A program made the translations under genes and the position numbers. Positions 23,889 to 33,332 of a stretch of 64,000 bases of DNA are shown here, piece by piece; position 1 is the stretch's first letter, and every line of letters starts with the position of its first letter. Below the pieces are notes generated by a model. The model was not told the DNA's origin and did not search any database. It saw only the letters and a program-made list of their open reading frames with translations. This stretch comes from a virus. Where the stretch lies: positions 38,757 to 102,756 of IMG/VR virus record IMGVR_UViG_3300005466_000025, one strand, 5' to 3'.

Positions 23889-24832
23889 TATTTTATGTAT
23901 GTTCTGAAGTGCGAGAAGTCTGATCTATAGTATACACTATTTAGGACGGGTCCAATTTCCGATCCGTGTGAGATACATTTTCCGTTTCCAATATATATAA
24001 CAACATGATGATATGGTGCCCCATTCCCATAAAATGCTAGGTCCCCAGGCTGTGGGGTCCCTGTTCTATTCCCATGCTGGACTAGTGTACCAGTATATCC
24101 CCAACCGTTATATCCTAGTCCGTTTGGATCAGGAACTCCTGCCCCCCAATATGTCCAGGTTGAGAATGATGAGCAATCCTCATAAAAAGGAATTTTTGGA
24201 GGACGAATCTTATTACGGACACCATACATTCTGAGTCCGGACTGGGTGTAGTGAATCTTGTATCTGTTGTTGTATCCAAAGGTTGCATAGGATACAATCA
24301 CGGCGCGTGGTGACGTGTTGTAAATCTTGTTGGACTTGTTCATCAGGAAGGTGCCGTACTGATCATAGTATCTGGCTAGCTTCTTGTGTACATCAAGATC
24401 GTATACCCCGTCCCGCTTCATGTGGTTCTTTTCCTGGAATTCACTTACGTTCTTCTGCATACCCTTACCAAAGAAACGTGTGAAGTTACCCCACTTTCTT
24501 ATTCCAGCGGCAGCAAGGGCACGCTGGCAAGCCAACACATCATCCCCATGCATCATCATTGTTTTGTAGTAGAGGGAACGTGGCAATGGAACAACGTTCT
24601 TCTTGTTCAACATCAGTCTCAAATTTGCATCGGCATTTCTTTGAGCCTGCTCCGCCCGTTGCATATCAGTTAGGGGAATACCACCTACATGCTGATACTT
24701 TTCAAGTAGACTGTCGTCCCCGTCCTCATATCCCTCTGGCAATACATCAAGTGGAACCTCATCCAAGGATGTGTAGACAAACTCCTCCGGGAGGAGTATC
24801 AACTTGTTTGTATAAACGTCAACTAGGCTCAT
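23888..24832 (-). CDS. NlpC/P60-type endopeptidase with peptidoglycan-binding region
   Basis: This 314-residue protein has an N-terminal region with a peptidoglycan-binding-like repeat (MQKNVSEFQEKNHMKRDGVY), then a papain-like domain. YEDCSSFSTWTYWGAG supplies the catalytic Cys, GDLAFYG and YHHVVIYIGNGKCISHG the His. It cuts peptide stems in the wall. Whether it is a lysin or a virion-associated tail enzyme is open; its place beside the SLT lysin and holin favours lysis. Confidence 0.75.
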   Translation of the reverse strand: MSLVDVYTNKLILLPEEFVYTSLDEVPLDVLPEGYEDGDDSLLEKYQHVGGIPLTDMQRAEQAQRNADANLRLMLNKKNVVPLPRSLYYKTMMMHGDDVLACQRALAAAGIRKWGNFTRFFGKGMQKNVSEFQEKNHMKRDGVYDLDVHKKLARYYDQYGTFLMNKSNKIYNTSPRAVIVSYATFGYNNRYKIHYTQSGLRMYGVRNKIRPPKIPFYEDCSSFSTWTYWGAGVPDPNGLGYNGWGYTGTLVQHGNRTGTPQPGDLAFYGNGAPYHHVVIYIGNGKCISHGSEIGPVLNSVYYRSDFSHFRTYIK

Positions 24833-25140
24833 TATGGCAACTTACATGGTGGTATGTGGTTTAGTCTCATAATTTGTTTGTTGATAACCGAGAGATATGC
24901 AGCCTTCACAGCCGGATCAAAGTGTTCCCCTTCAACCCTCTTGTGGTCCCTCTCTAGGAAATTGATTGCGATTTTGTTTCTGAACTTCTCCCTGTCACAC
25001 TGTCTGATGATGAATATTGTTTGTTTTTTGTTAACTTTTCTGATGGCCGCATCGTTTTGATACGCAAGAAACAGACCTATAACAACACCAATTGCTAAGG
25101 TTAAGTAACCCACCCTATTCTTTGTCTGTGCTGATACCAT
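24832..25140 (-). CDS. Single-pass membrane protein, 102 aa (lysis cassette)
   Basis: One transmembrane helix lies at about residues 10-27, followed by a positively charged soluble part with two cysteines. It overlaps the start of the NlpC/P60 gene. It may be a holin partner or spanin-like factor, by position only. Confidence 0.6.
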   Translation of the reverse strand: MVSAQTKNRVGYLTLAIGVVIGLFLAYQNDAAIRKVNKKQTIFIIRQCDREKFRNKIAINFLERDHKRVEGEHFDPAVKAAYLSVINKQIMRLNHIPPCKLP

Positions 25141-25165
25141 CTTTCATAACATCTTCTCTCTGTTA

Positions 25166-25501
25166 TTACTTTAGCAGCTTTTGATTGCATTCTTCTATAG
25201 TAGGTATATGTCTTTTAGCATTCTTGAGGGCAATGATATATTTTCTGTTGATTTCAGCCCTCTTCTTGTCACCCTCCTGCAAGTTTAGTTCTCGGGTGTC
25301 ACTAACTGTTTCAATTTGAACATCCCTGAGTCTGTTTTCCTTCTTGAGGGCGGCGATGTTCCGAACACACAATGCGGATACAGTCTCGTTGATGTTGTCA
25401 ACAAGCTGGTGGGATGATCTTTGAGTCATTGCCCAGACGCCAACCACCAGTGCCAGGGCAAGCACAGCATAGGCCGCAATGTTAAAATTACGCTTCGACA
25501 T
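25166..25501 (-). CDS. Single-pass membrane protein with coiled-coil, 111 aa
   Basis: A transmembrane helix at about 8-25 is followed by a long charged helix (residues 33-95), a membrane-anchored coiled coil. It has the same plan as the gene at 24832, and both precede the lysins. The role is unknown. Confidence 0.6.
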   Translation of the reverse strand: MSKRNFNIAAYAVLALALVVGVWAMTQRSSHQLVDNINETVSALCVRNIAALKKENRLRDVQIETVSDTRELNLQEGDKKRAEINRKYIIALKNAKRHIPTIEECNQKLLK

Positions 25502-25588
25502 TTATCTAAATACCTCCTGCCAAATTATACCGACGAGCAGCATTATAGAAACGTATGACGCCGAGAGAATTCGAAGGCGGGCACACAT
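25502..25588 (-). CDS. Small membrane peptide, 28 aa
   Basis: ATG 25588 lies just downstream of the stop of the 25591 gene, with AAGGA 7 nt upstream. The peptide has a basic start (MCARLRIL) and a hydrophobic core (SIMLLVGIIW). A longer frame covering 25870-25502 exists but its upstream part overlaps the better-supported 25591 gene. Confidence 0.45.
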   Translation of the reverse strand: MCARLRILSASYVSIMLLVGIIWQEVFR

Positions 25589-25590
25589 TT

Positions 25591-25815
25591 TTAGTCCTTG
25601 TTGGGTTCCTGAGGAGATGATTTCTTCTCTTCCTTCCCATTCCCATTTCTCAGCCGATCCTCGCCCTTCAAGACCAATGGGAATCCCATCAATGCCAAGG
25701 AGGCCGTCAACAAAAACGGCCTCTCTGCGTTCTCTACTATCAATTCGTGGAGAAACCCCAGTCCCCCCAGGACGTATGCGAGAGTTTCCTTCGTTTCTCT
25801 GGAAAAATTCCACAC
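25591..25815 (-). CDS. Small two-helix membrane protein, possible second holin
   Basis: This 74-residue protein has hydrophobic helices at about 12-27 and 33-50 and a highly charged, Lys/Glu-rich tail, the usual layout of small class-II holins. It lies upstream of the other lysis genes. Confidence 0.6.
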   Translation of the reverse strand: MWNFSRETKETLAYVLGGLGFLHELIVENAERPFLLTASLALMGFPLVLKGEDRLRNGNGKEEKKSSPQEPNKD

Positions 25816-25903
25816 CTAGTACACTTGTCTTTCTGGACGTTGGATAACAGTAAACGAAGTGTAACAGCACAAATTCCCTGCTGAATTAGTGTTATTATCA
25901 TTG

Positions 25904-28210
25904 TTATTGCAAGGAATTTATTAAGTCATTCCACTTTCCATACACATTCTCCCAGGAGTATTGTTCCGCGTAGGCTCTGTTCTCCTCCCGTATACTTTCC
26001 TGCCATTCCTCCTGTCCCAACATAAGTCCAAGCATTCTGAGGAACTCCTTCTGATAGCCTGTGTTCTTAGGCCACCCGGATATCCTGGGGACGTTTGGAT
26101 TGACTGTCTCATTCAGGGCCGCAAGGCTTGATGTAAGGGGAATGACGCCGGACATTTGCATCTCTAGCGCCGTGATACAGAAGGTTTCCATGAAGTCGGT
26201 TGGGTATGTCCAGAAGGAACACTTAGCCATCTGTCTAGCTAGCTCCTTCTGATTGACACGTCCATGCTCAATGATTCCACCTTCCTCCCCTCCCAGAAGT
26301 TGAATTTGATTGACACATTTTGCCCTGAAATCCTCAAGCTGACCGATTCCGCCGCCCCTTCCCTTGTGCATGGCAATGATCTTGTCGATCATGTCCCACC
26401 CATAGAATAGATGCAGGTTTGCCTCAGGGAAGTTGGTTCTGATGATCGGCCACAGGCTCAGCATTGTGTCCAGCCCTCGGTCGGGTGAGGATGAGTAGAT
26501 AAAATTAAATTTATTTTTTTTATCCCATTCATCCTTGTTAAATCTAGTAAGGTCTATGCCGTTTGGCATGACGGCTATCTTGTTCTTTGGCAGACCATAC
26601 AAATGTCTAAGATGATTGGCGTGCCAGTTTGTTAGACCAAGCACCTTGTCCGGACGCATGAGGACCGCCTTCTCCTCCTTACCAATGTTAACATCGTGCA
26701 TCCATAGCAACTTGACCTTAGCAAGCGGGGTTCCATCAAATGGAATTACCGATCTGCTTGATACAAAGGTATTAAACTGTTCCCCAGGCAGATATTCGTC
26801 TGAACCCCACCATTCAATACCTTCATGGACCCCCCGATAATCACCCGGTGTTCCGAAAACAACGACGCGCCAGCCATCTGCTGCAAAGAAGGGGGCGAGT
26901 TTAATAATGCACGTCTCTGCTCCTCCGTGTCCTCCTTTGGCGAAGGTTTCTGGGTTCCAGACTTCAGGAATGGGCTGTGTGTAGAATGCAATAGATTTTT
27001 CCGGCTTGGTTCCTCTGAGTTTCTTTCGTGCTGTCCAGGCATCATCCACATCCTTTGTCTTGTCGAAGTTTTCCAATGTCTTGATCTTGTCGTCTAATGT
27101 TTCACCGGACTCCCCTGAGGGACGCCAAATCTTTCTGGCTGCCTTGTAATCCTTGAGGGCATTGTCCATATCACCTAGCTCATCATTAGCCATGGCCCGT
27201 AGAAGCATGGGCGTGAACCCTGATAGCTGTGGCTCAATTGATGCGGCGGTGGATGGCTTAGGACATTTAACTGCCATTGAGGCAAAGGCCTTCATGCGCG
27301 GCCAATCCCCTAGCTCCATGCAGGACTTGGCTGCCCCTACATATCCATCAGGCCATTCAGGATAGATGGCAATGCATTCCAGGTCAGCCTCCAATGCATT
27401 AGCATGATCCCCCTTCATTCTAAATAGGTCAGCCATGCGTGCCGTAGCCAAATAAACATCATCCGTTAATTCATGTACCATGCCCCTGTATGCCTCATAG
27501 GCACCAATGGCTGCATCAATTAGTGCGGCCTTTCTCTGTGGGTCCTGCTCCCCATCAGCCTCAGCCAATGTTTCCCCGGCCAAATAAAACTGATAACGTG
27601 GCTCCTCAGGATTCTCCTGGGCGGCCTTCATAATAATCTTTTTATTGCGGTCCCTGGCACCCCTTGTTTCACCAGATACCCTCTGGTGTCTGATGTGGAG
27701 TTCCTCCCGCTTGGCGTACTGAATATTTGAGATGGAGCGGCAAACCTCATGGATGGGATAGACCCAGTTCCATTCCATCTTGGTAGAAAGAATTCTTTCC
27801 CGCCACTGTTCAACAACCACGGCCCCTGTCTCAGGGTCAACGGCATACTCATACTTTAGGAAGACCCCTAGGGAATAATCATCCAGGGAGTCAAGCATCT
27901 TATCCATGGCACCGGGTTCCCCAACGAGAATATCGTCGGTATCAATCCACAGCATCCAATCGAATTCATCCTTTGGAACAAGGGAGAAGCTCTGGTTCCT
28001 AGCCAGGCCGAAATTATCCTCCCACTTAAATTTCTTGTAGACTATCGGAAGTGTTGTCCACTTCTGCCAGTTTAGTTTGGACTTTGTGCCGTTGTAGTTA
28101 ACAAAAATTCCGTCAACATGTGGTTCCAAGGACTTGAGAAGCTTCTTTATCTCCTCTTCCTCATAGGCGTCCCCTGTAATAATACAGGCCGCAACTTTGT
28201 TTGCGCTCAA
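25904..28210 (-). CDS. Bifunctional GT2 - TPR - GT4 glycosyltransferase
   Basis: This 768-residue fusion begins with a GT-A domain (ACIITGDAYEEEEIKKLL; MLWIDTDDILVG with DTDD, residues 1-210). A middle helical repeat region of TPR type follows (about 200-400). The C-terminal GT-B domain has GGHGGAE, LGLTNWHANHL, VMPNGIDLTRF, YSSSPDRGLDTML and TYPTDFMETFCITALEM, as in GT4 enzymes. TTG start with AGGTGAT upstream. It is probably a processive or two-step glycosylation enzyme for virion proteins or host surface. Confidence 0.8.
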   Translation of the reverse strand: MSANKVAACIITGDAYEEEEIKKLLKSLEPHVDGIFVNYNGTKSKLNWQKWTTLPIVYKKFKWEDNFGLARNQSFSLVPKDEFDWMLWIDTDDILVGEPGAMDKMLDSLDDYSLGVFLKYEYAVDPETGAVVVEQWRERILSTKMEWNWVYPIHEVCRSISNIQYAKREELHIRHQRVSGETRGARDRNKKIIMKAAQENPEEPRYQFYLAGETLAEADGEQDPQRKAALIDAAIGAYEAYRGMVHELTDDVYLATARMADLFRMKGDHANALEADLECIAIYPEWPDGYVGAAKSCMELGDWPRMKAFASMAVKCPKPSTAASIEPQLSGFTPMLLRAMANDELGDMDNALKDYKAARKIWRPSGESGETLDDKIKTLENFDKTKDVDDAWTARKKLRGTKPEKSIAFYTQPIPEVWNPETFAKGGHGGAETCIIKLAPFFAADGWRVVVFGTPGDYRGVHEGIEWWGSDEYLPGEQFNTFVSSRSVIPFDGTPLAKVKLLWMHDVNIGKEEKAVLMRPDKVLGLTNWHANHLRHLYGLPKNKIAVMPNGIDLTRFNKDEWDKKNKFNFIYSSSPDRGLDTMLSLWPIIRTNFPEANLHLFYGWDMIDKIIAMHKGRGGGIGQLEDFRAKCVNQIQLLGGEEGGIIEHGRVNQKELARQMAKCSFWTYPTDFMETFCITALEMQMSGVIPLTSSLAALNETVNPNVPRISGWPKNTGYQKEFLRMLGLMLGQEEWQESIREENRAYAEQYSWENVYGKWNDLINSLQ

Positions 28211-28238
28211 ATCATCACCTTTGGTTGTAGTTTTGAAA

Positions 28239-28835
28239 CTATATTATACCTAATAGTAGCAGTTCTTCCTCGTCCTTTTGACGCAAGTTGATTTTTGGCT
28301 CCTCCACTGGCTCCTTTGGTATAACAATGGTTCTTTCACTGACAGGTGAGAAGGATAGAATCTCCACGGCTCTTGGCTTGGCGTAGATTGGTCGTCTAAT
28401 CTTGGTATCAATGTCGGAATCATTATACGCATAAGCCTCAACCAACTCGCCAATCAGAATTTGCTCCCCAATGAGTTGCATTGATGAGGACCTTGCATAT
28501 ATATCCTCCTCGGACCATGGTCGTCCACCCATGACCTGGATTCTGCCTCCGGTTCCACCCCCAACAACAACCTCTGGCTGCTCCGGCTCCGGAATTGGTG
28601 TGCCAATAATTTCCTCGTCGCATGTGTGTGTTCCTGTGCCAGTGTTGGTACACACATCGGCAATGGCCGCACTTACCGGAATCTCAAGATTTAGTATGTC
28701 AACATAAATATGGGCAATGCTAACAACCGTCTCCGATAGAGACGGTGTTCCAGCCCCACTGTTGAGCAGTATGTCATGAAAGCTATTGCTTTCCTCAAAC
28801 TCAAAGTTGAGTTGATCTACAAAAATATTAGGCAT
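28239..28835 (-). CDS. Hypothetical virion-associated protein, 198 aa
   Basis: The N-terminal half contains NTGTGTH, the repeat motif that dominates the adjacent 973-residue protein. The middle is Pro/Gly-rich and the C-terminus charged (EEPKINLRQKDEEEL). It is probably a structural or tail-tip accessory protein, inferred from position and the shared motif. Confidence 0.55.
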   Translation of the reverse strand: MPNIFVDQLNFEFEESNSFHDILLNSGAGTPSLSETVVSIAHIYVDILNLEIPVSAAIADVCTNTGTGTHTCDEEIIGTPIPEPEQPEVVVGGGTGGRIQVMGGRPWSEEDIYARSSSMQLIGEQILIGELVEAYAYNDSDIDTKIRRPIYAKPRAVEILSFSPVSERTIVIPKEPVEEPKINLRQKDEEELLLLGII

Positions 28836-28841
28836 GTTTGT

Positions 28842-29357
28842 TTATGCCCCCGTCCTCCTGATGGCAAATTGTTCTAGGAAGATACGCTTCTGGGACGACG
28901 AGGCATTCTTCGTTAGGTTGGAGTAGGTGATAATCTTGAAGCCTGCGGTGGCAACGGCGACCCCTGAAACCGCCTGCACCATATTGTAGTTGAATCCTGT
29001 CTGGTATGTATCAATGGTTCCTGCGGTAACTCCGTCAATAGCGATAGTTATGATTCCGGTAGATGCCAGCTTGGTACACATCGTCTCGAACGTCCAGGTG
29101 CCAGTACGCATGTATAGCCCGACAGTCCAAACCGAATCGTCAGCTATAACAAGCTGACCACCGTGAAGTGAGGCCCCGTCAGCGTTGAGTGCACCACTCC
29201 CGGACGAAAAGGTAAGTCCTAGGAAGGGCACAACGCTGTAATTGTCTGAGGCGGGTGCGATTAGTGTCCCGTCTGCATTATGGGAAACCAATAGATATGT
29301 ATTTAATTCGTCACCCCAGGTATTAATATCTCCTCCGGGTGTAGGTAGGGTAGCCAT
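28842..29357 (-). CDS. Putative tail-fibre/receptor-binding beta protein, 171 aa
   Basis: The N-terminus (ATLPTPGGDINTWGDELNTYLLVSHNADGT) is the attachment motif common in actinophage fibre proteins. The rest is beta-rich and Gly/Thr-rich, like a jelly-roll head domain. It lies between two other surface proteins. Confidence 0.65.
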   Translation of the reverse strand: MATLPTPGGDINTWGDELNTYLLVSHNADGTLIAPASDNYSVVPFLGLTFSSGSGALNADGASLHGGQLVIADDSVWTVGLYMRTGTWTFETMCTKLASTGIITIAIDGVTAGTIDTYQTGFNYNMVQAVSGVAVATAGFKIITYSNLTKNASSSQKRIFLEQFAIRRTGA

Positions 29358-29365
29358 TCTAACTC

Positions 29366-32287
29366 CTAACTTGTCTGATTAGCTATCAATTCGACATTTA
29401 GATTTGAATAATCAACTATAGCAGATGCCTCAAGTGTGGTTAGTGCTATCTTTTCCACCTTTGGTGACGCTGCTGTTTCGGTTACATTTGTATATGTACG
29501 TGTTGCAATGAGGGTTGAACCCTCCTTTAGGTTCACAGTAAAGTCCAGTGTTTCATCCCCATCCTTATAAAACTGAATATTAATATAATGTTCAGTATCA
29601 ATACCAGGATCGGAGGCAGGAGCCAATTGAATTATGGCCTTGTCATTTGATGGATTGTTTCCTGACCTAATTGTCTCAGTTGGATATCCGGTAGCCACCG
29701 CCAACTCATCAATCTTTTCATAGAGTGGCGGCACTGTCCATGTTCCAGTTGAAATATCCCCAAATGGAACCACTGTGAAGTGGATGGAATCATCTAGATA
29801 CTGTTGTGCAAACTGGGAAACAAAATCGGTTTCAGCGATGGCCTCAACCGCCGTTGAAGGAACGGTAACCCCTGAGTTCAATAGGGACTCAAGATCGGTA
29901 ACCTCAATTGTTGGTGTTCCGGACCCACTGTTGCTGTCACTTTCCGCAGTTGCCTCAGCCATTGTCTGGCTTGAGGCGGATGTGTTAGTTACGGATTCAG
30001 CAATTGCCTCGGAGAAGGAATGGGTTCCTGTTCCTGTGTTGTCAACTGTGTCACCAGGCTGAGCCTCCGCAATAGTCTGGCTTGATGTGGCACTATTGCT
30101 TGTTGTTTCCGCAGTGGCCTCGGAGATGAACTGCGTTCCAGTTCCAACGTTGACCATGCTAGGCTCAGGAATTGTGTCCGTAATTCTGAGCGTTGCTGTT
30201 CCGGTATTGTCAACTGTCTCCGCAGTTGCCTCGGAAATTGCTGGTGTGCCTGTGCCTGTGTTGGAATCAGAGTCAGTCTCAGTCTCAACGGTTCTGATTG
30301 TCGCCGTTGCACTGTTACTTATAGTCTCCGCAGTCTTCTCAACAATTGTTGGAGCGCCTGTTCCGGTGTTGGCCTCAGTCTCAGACTGGAAATCAGAGAT
30401 TAGAATTGTTGCAGTTGCACTGTTGCTGTCAGTTTCAGCGATTGCCTCAGACAGATTCTGTGAGCCTGTGCCCACGTTTGTCATTGCTGGTTCAGGTTCA
30501 AGCTCCGTAATTCTATGAGTTGCTGTGCCCTGGTTGCTTACTGTCTCGGCAGTTGCATCCGTAATTGTTTGCGATCCAGTACCAGTGTTAGATTCTGTTT
30601 CCGCTGGCGCATCTGTGATTCGTGTTGTAGCAGTCGCAGAATTGCTTACTGTTTCTGCTGTAGCCTCTGCAAACGTCTGGGAGCCAACGCCAGTGTTGGA
30701 TTCTGTTTCTGTGGAACGCTCAGTTGTAAGAGTCTGTGTTGCTGTTGCGCTATTGCTGACTGTCTCAGCAATTGCCTCTGTAGTATTTTGTGAACCTGTT
30801 CCCTGGTTAGACTCAAGCTCGGATTGTGACTCAGTGATTCTGGTTGTTGCGGTTGCAGAGTTACTGATTGTTTCGGCTGTAGCCTCGGAGAATGTCTGGG
30901 TTCCAGTACCACTCTGATTGTCACTTTCCGATGTTCGCTCTGTGCTGAGTGTCTGACTTGCTGTTCCAGTGTTTGTGAGAACATCGTTAACACTTGGTGT
31001 AATAATGGTTTCATCAATTGCGATTGTTGCTGTTGCGGAATTAGAAACTGTTTCAGCAATTTTCTCAACAATTGACTGACCATCACCCATTCCATATGGT
31101 CCCCCACCGTATGCCCCTCCACCGTATGCCCCAGAGGTACCACCTTGGTTGGTAACTATTTCATAATCATACTGTGTTATAACTTGTGTTGATTTCGGCG
31201 GCGAAGGAGTATATGTGACATTCACACTGTCAACATACATCTTTGCTCCGGAATCATTGGCGTGGTGACTGCTTGCCAAAAGGGCAAACTGATCGGCAGT
31301 TGTGCTTGGTGGATACAGTGAATCCGTAAATGATGAGTTGAATGAGGTTGGTTCTGTAGTTCCATCTAGCCATACCTTATATGCAAAATTATTATTCTCT
31401 ACTACTATTCTGCACCAGAACCATTGATCCGGAATTGGAGGGCCTATGATTGTATATCCAGCATCCCCGGCCAAGTTAGTCTGAGTTATGTCCACTATGC
31501 TGTTAGTTAATCTATAATTAGGTGGACTTCCGCCCAATTCGTTCATCATTCTATAAACAGTTGTTCCATTGCTCCTAAAATAGAACCATAGTCTAAGAAC
31601 ATTTGATGGTGGCTGAGTATAAGTGATCTTGAATCTATAAAGGGCGCTTAGGTTTCCTACTCCACCAATGGCTCCTCCGATTGAAGTAGCTGTTGGGGCA
31701 CCAGCATTCGAGAATACCAGGCTGCCGCCTGTAATATCTACATTGGCTGCTGTTCCCCCGATTGTATAAACAAATCCGGAATCAGATGTTCCTGCGCCAT
31801 CTGTTACAGAACGATTAAATTCATCAAGGAGGGGAGTAAATGTGTATGGGGAGCCAGGAGGTAGCGACTCCGCAACAGACTCGACCAATGTCTGGGATGC
31901 TGTCGCAGAGTTGGATACTGTCTCCCTTGTTGCCTCAGCCGTAAGGGCGTTGGTTGAGGAACCGGAGTTATTAACTGTGTCCCCATACAGATCGGTTAGT
32001 GTCTGTGTATCAGATGCACTGTTGGAATCCGTATCCGCAGTTGCGTCAAGGGCAAAGTTCTGGGATGCCGTCCCCTGGTTATCCTTATTCGGTTCCCTTG
32101 TTACCTCGGCGGCAAGGGCTGTTGTTGCGGAACCAGACTGATTTACACCCTGGGCCTCAGCGGTAGTTATTGTTTGGGATGCAGTCCCGGTATTATCAAG
32201 GGTGTCAATTTCACCCGCAAATGCAGGCGCGGCAATAACACCAAAGGGTCTTGGCTTAGAAGGAAATCCTCTACCGAAAACTGGCAT
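29366..32287 (-). CDS. Large repetitive adhesin-like virion protein with lectin-like domain
   Basis: This 973-residue protein is built largely from more than twenty short imperfect repeats of the type N-x-G-T-G-x-Q-x-x-x-x-A-T-A-E-T-x-S-N-S-A-T-A-T. A jelly-roll/LamG-like domain is inserted at about residues 130-360 (FNRSVTDGAG...VYRMMNELGG...KVWLDGTTEP), and a separate beta domain follows at 830-973. Thr/Ser/Asn-rich repeats like these form fibres or stalks and are good O-glycosylation targets, which suits the nearby glycosyltransferases. Confidence 0.75.
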   Translation of the reverse strand: MPVFGRGFPSKPRPFGVIAAPAFAGEIDTLDNTGTASQTITTAEAQGVNQSGSATTALAAEVTREPNKDNQGTASQNFALDATADTDSNSASDTQTLTDLYGDTVNNSGSSTNALTAEATRETVSNSATASQTLVESVAESLPPGSPYTFTPLLDEFNRSVTDGAGTSDSGFVYTIGGTAANVDITGGSLVFSNAGAPTATSIGGAIGGVGNLSALYRFKITYTQPPSNVLRLWFYFRSNGTTVYRMMNELGGSPPNYRLTNSIVDITQTNLAGDAGYTIIGPPIPDQWFWCRIVVENNNFAYKVWLDGTTEPTSFNSSFTDSLYPPSTTADQFALLASSHHANDSGAKMYVDSVNVTYTPSPPKSTQVITQYDYEIVTNQGGTSGAYGGGAYGGGPYGMGDGQSIVEKIAETVSNSATATIAIDETIITPSVNDVLTNTGTASQTLSTERTSESDNQSGTGTQTFSEATAETISNSATATTRITESQSELESNQGTGSQNTTEAIAETVSNSATATQTLTTERSTETESNTGVGSQTFAEATAETVSNSATATTRITDAPAETESNTGTGSQTITDATAETVSNQGTATHRITELEPEPAMTNVGTGSQNLSEAIAETDSNSATATILISDFQSETEANTGTGAPTIVEKTAETISNSATATIRTVETETDSDSNTGTGTPAISEATAETVDNTGTATLRITDTIPEPSMVNVGTGTQFISEATAETTSNSATSSQTIAEAQPGDTVDNTGTGTHSFSEAIAESVTNTSASSQTMAEATAESDSNSGSGTPTIEVTDLESLLNSGVTVPSTAVEAIAETDFVSQFAQQYLDDSIHFTVVPFGDISTGTWTVPPLYEKIDELAVATGYPTETIRSGNNPSNDKAIIQLAPASDPGIDTEHYINIQFYKDGDETLDFTVNLKEGSTLIATRTYTNVTETAASPKVEKIALTTLEASAIVDYSNLNVELIANQTS

Positions 32288-33067
32288 TTAGAAAAATGCT
32301 CCCATTGCTACGGACTGGGCATCAATTACCTTTGTATTCGCAAAGGCCGCAAGGATGGGAGGATCAGGCGCAGGACGAACAGCAATTGTTATCGCTGCAT
32401 CTCTGGCGTTAGATGTATCCATTGTGAATGCACCAACATCTTCTGAGGATGCATTAAGTTGTCTAAATGCCACGGCAATTTCAATTTCCCCAATTGTGCT
32501 TGTGTCCGCCGTTGCGGCATCCGCATAACTACCATAGTTTGTTGGGGCGGACGTAACTCCTGTCCATGAGCCAGTGGCGCTTGTTTCACCTGAAGCCGCA
32601 ACTGCTATCCAAAGGGTATCCTCAGAGGCCCATCCGGCAGGGTCAAATGAAGCCGGGTTAGCTGTACCGGCGGCGCTTGTGGCATAACTTCCTGCTTCCG
32701 GAGGAGTTGAGGCGTGCGCCCCAGGGATAGACATTAGACACATTGAGGCACCACCAGTGACGGTTGCCGCCTCCGTCACAGTAAATGTACCAGTCTCGGA
32801 GCCGGTACTCCATTTATAGGCACAGCCAATTGCCACAGTAGTTGTGGTAGAGAAGTCACCAAACTCCGTGAAGCTTCCGCCCCACGCCGACCACACCGTA
32901 TTGGCTGTGGCTGATGACTGGTAGGCTGCAACAATGGCGATCAAAAGATCGCCTGAGTTTTTAGTCAGAGATGATAGGTTCGGGAAGGTACGTGTACCAG
33001 ATGCGCCTACCGCATTTGTGAAGAGTACGCGAGACGCCCCCGCAGTTGGAATCGTAGGGAACGTCAT
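32288..33067 (-). CDS. Putative virion/tail surface protein, 259 aa
   Basis: A Gly/Ala/Thr/Ser-rich beta protein without charged clusters, resembling jelly-roll structural proteins of phage tails. It is followed with no gap by the repeat adhesin. No exact family is recognised. Confidence 0.6.
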   Translation of the reverse strand: MTFPTIPTAGASRVLFTNAVGASGTRTFPNLSSLTKNSGDLLIAIVAAYQSSATANTVWSAWGGSFTEFGDFSTTTTVAIGCAYKWSTGSETGTFTVTEAATVTGGASMCLMSIPGAHASTPPEAGSYATSAAGTANPASFDPAGWASEDTLWIAVAASGETSATGSWTGVTSAPTNYGSYADAATADTSTIGEIEIAVAFRQLNASSEDVGAFTMDTSNARDAAITIAVRPAPDPPILAAFANTKVIDAQSVAMGAFF

Positions 33068-33079
33068 TTTTCAACCTCC

Positions 33080-33331
33080 CTACTCTTCTAATGCCCACGC
33101 ATGTTCTACTGCACCCGTTCTTACTAGCCTCTTCTTCTTGGAGTATTCCTTTGTCTTCCAAACCAATACATCATCATCATCGGTTACCCCTACTACTCTC
33201 TTGCCAACCACCTCATAATCATGCTTGGCTTGCTCCATTGCTTCCTTTTTGGTTGCATAATTAGCCTTATATAGTTTTTCTGGGGCTGTATCTGATGATG
33301 GATCAGCTTCATTCCATACCAATGAGTACAT
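33080..33331 (-). CDS. Small hypothetical protein, 83 aa
   Basis: The start is ATG 33331, preceded by GAGGAGGG; a longer frame from 33346 lacks a Shine-Dalgarno. YKANYATKKEAMEQA echoes the small beta-alpha family found elsewhere in the window. The C-terminus is charged. The function is unknown. Confidence 0.55.
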   Translation of the reverse strand: MYSLVWNEADPSSDTAPEKLYKANYATKKEAMEQAKHDYEVVGKRVVGVTDDDDVLVWKTKEYSKKKRLVRTGAVEHAWALEE

Positions 33332-33332
33332 T

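Noticed and set aside
25502-25870. A 122-codon ORF on the - strand
   Set aside because: Its upstream part overlaps the better membrane-protein gene at 25591-25815 in another frame; only the last 28 codons, with their own Shine-Dalgarno, were kept.
29930-31060. Tandem short repeats resembling a CRISPR array, and long + strand ORFs across them
   Set aside because: The repeats are imperfect coding repeats of the - strand adhesin, lack unique spacers of constant length, and the opposite-strand frames are open only because of the repetitive codon pattern.
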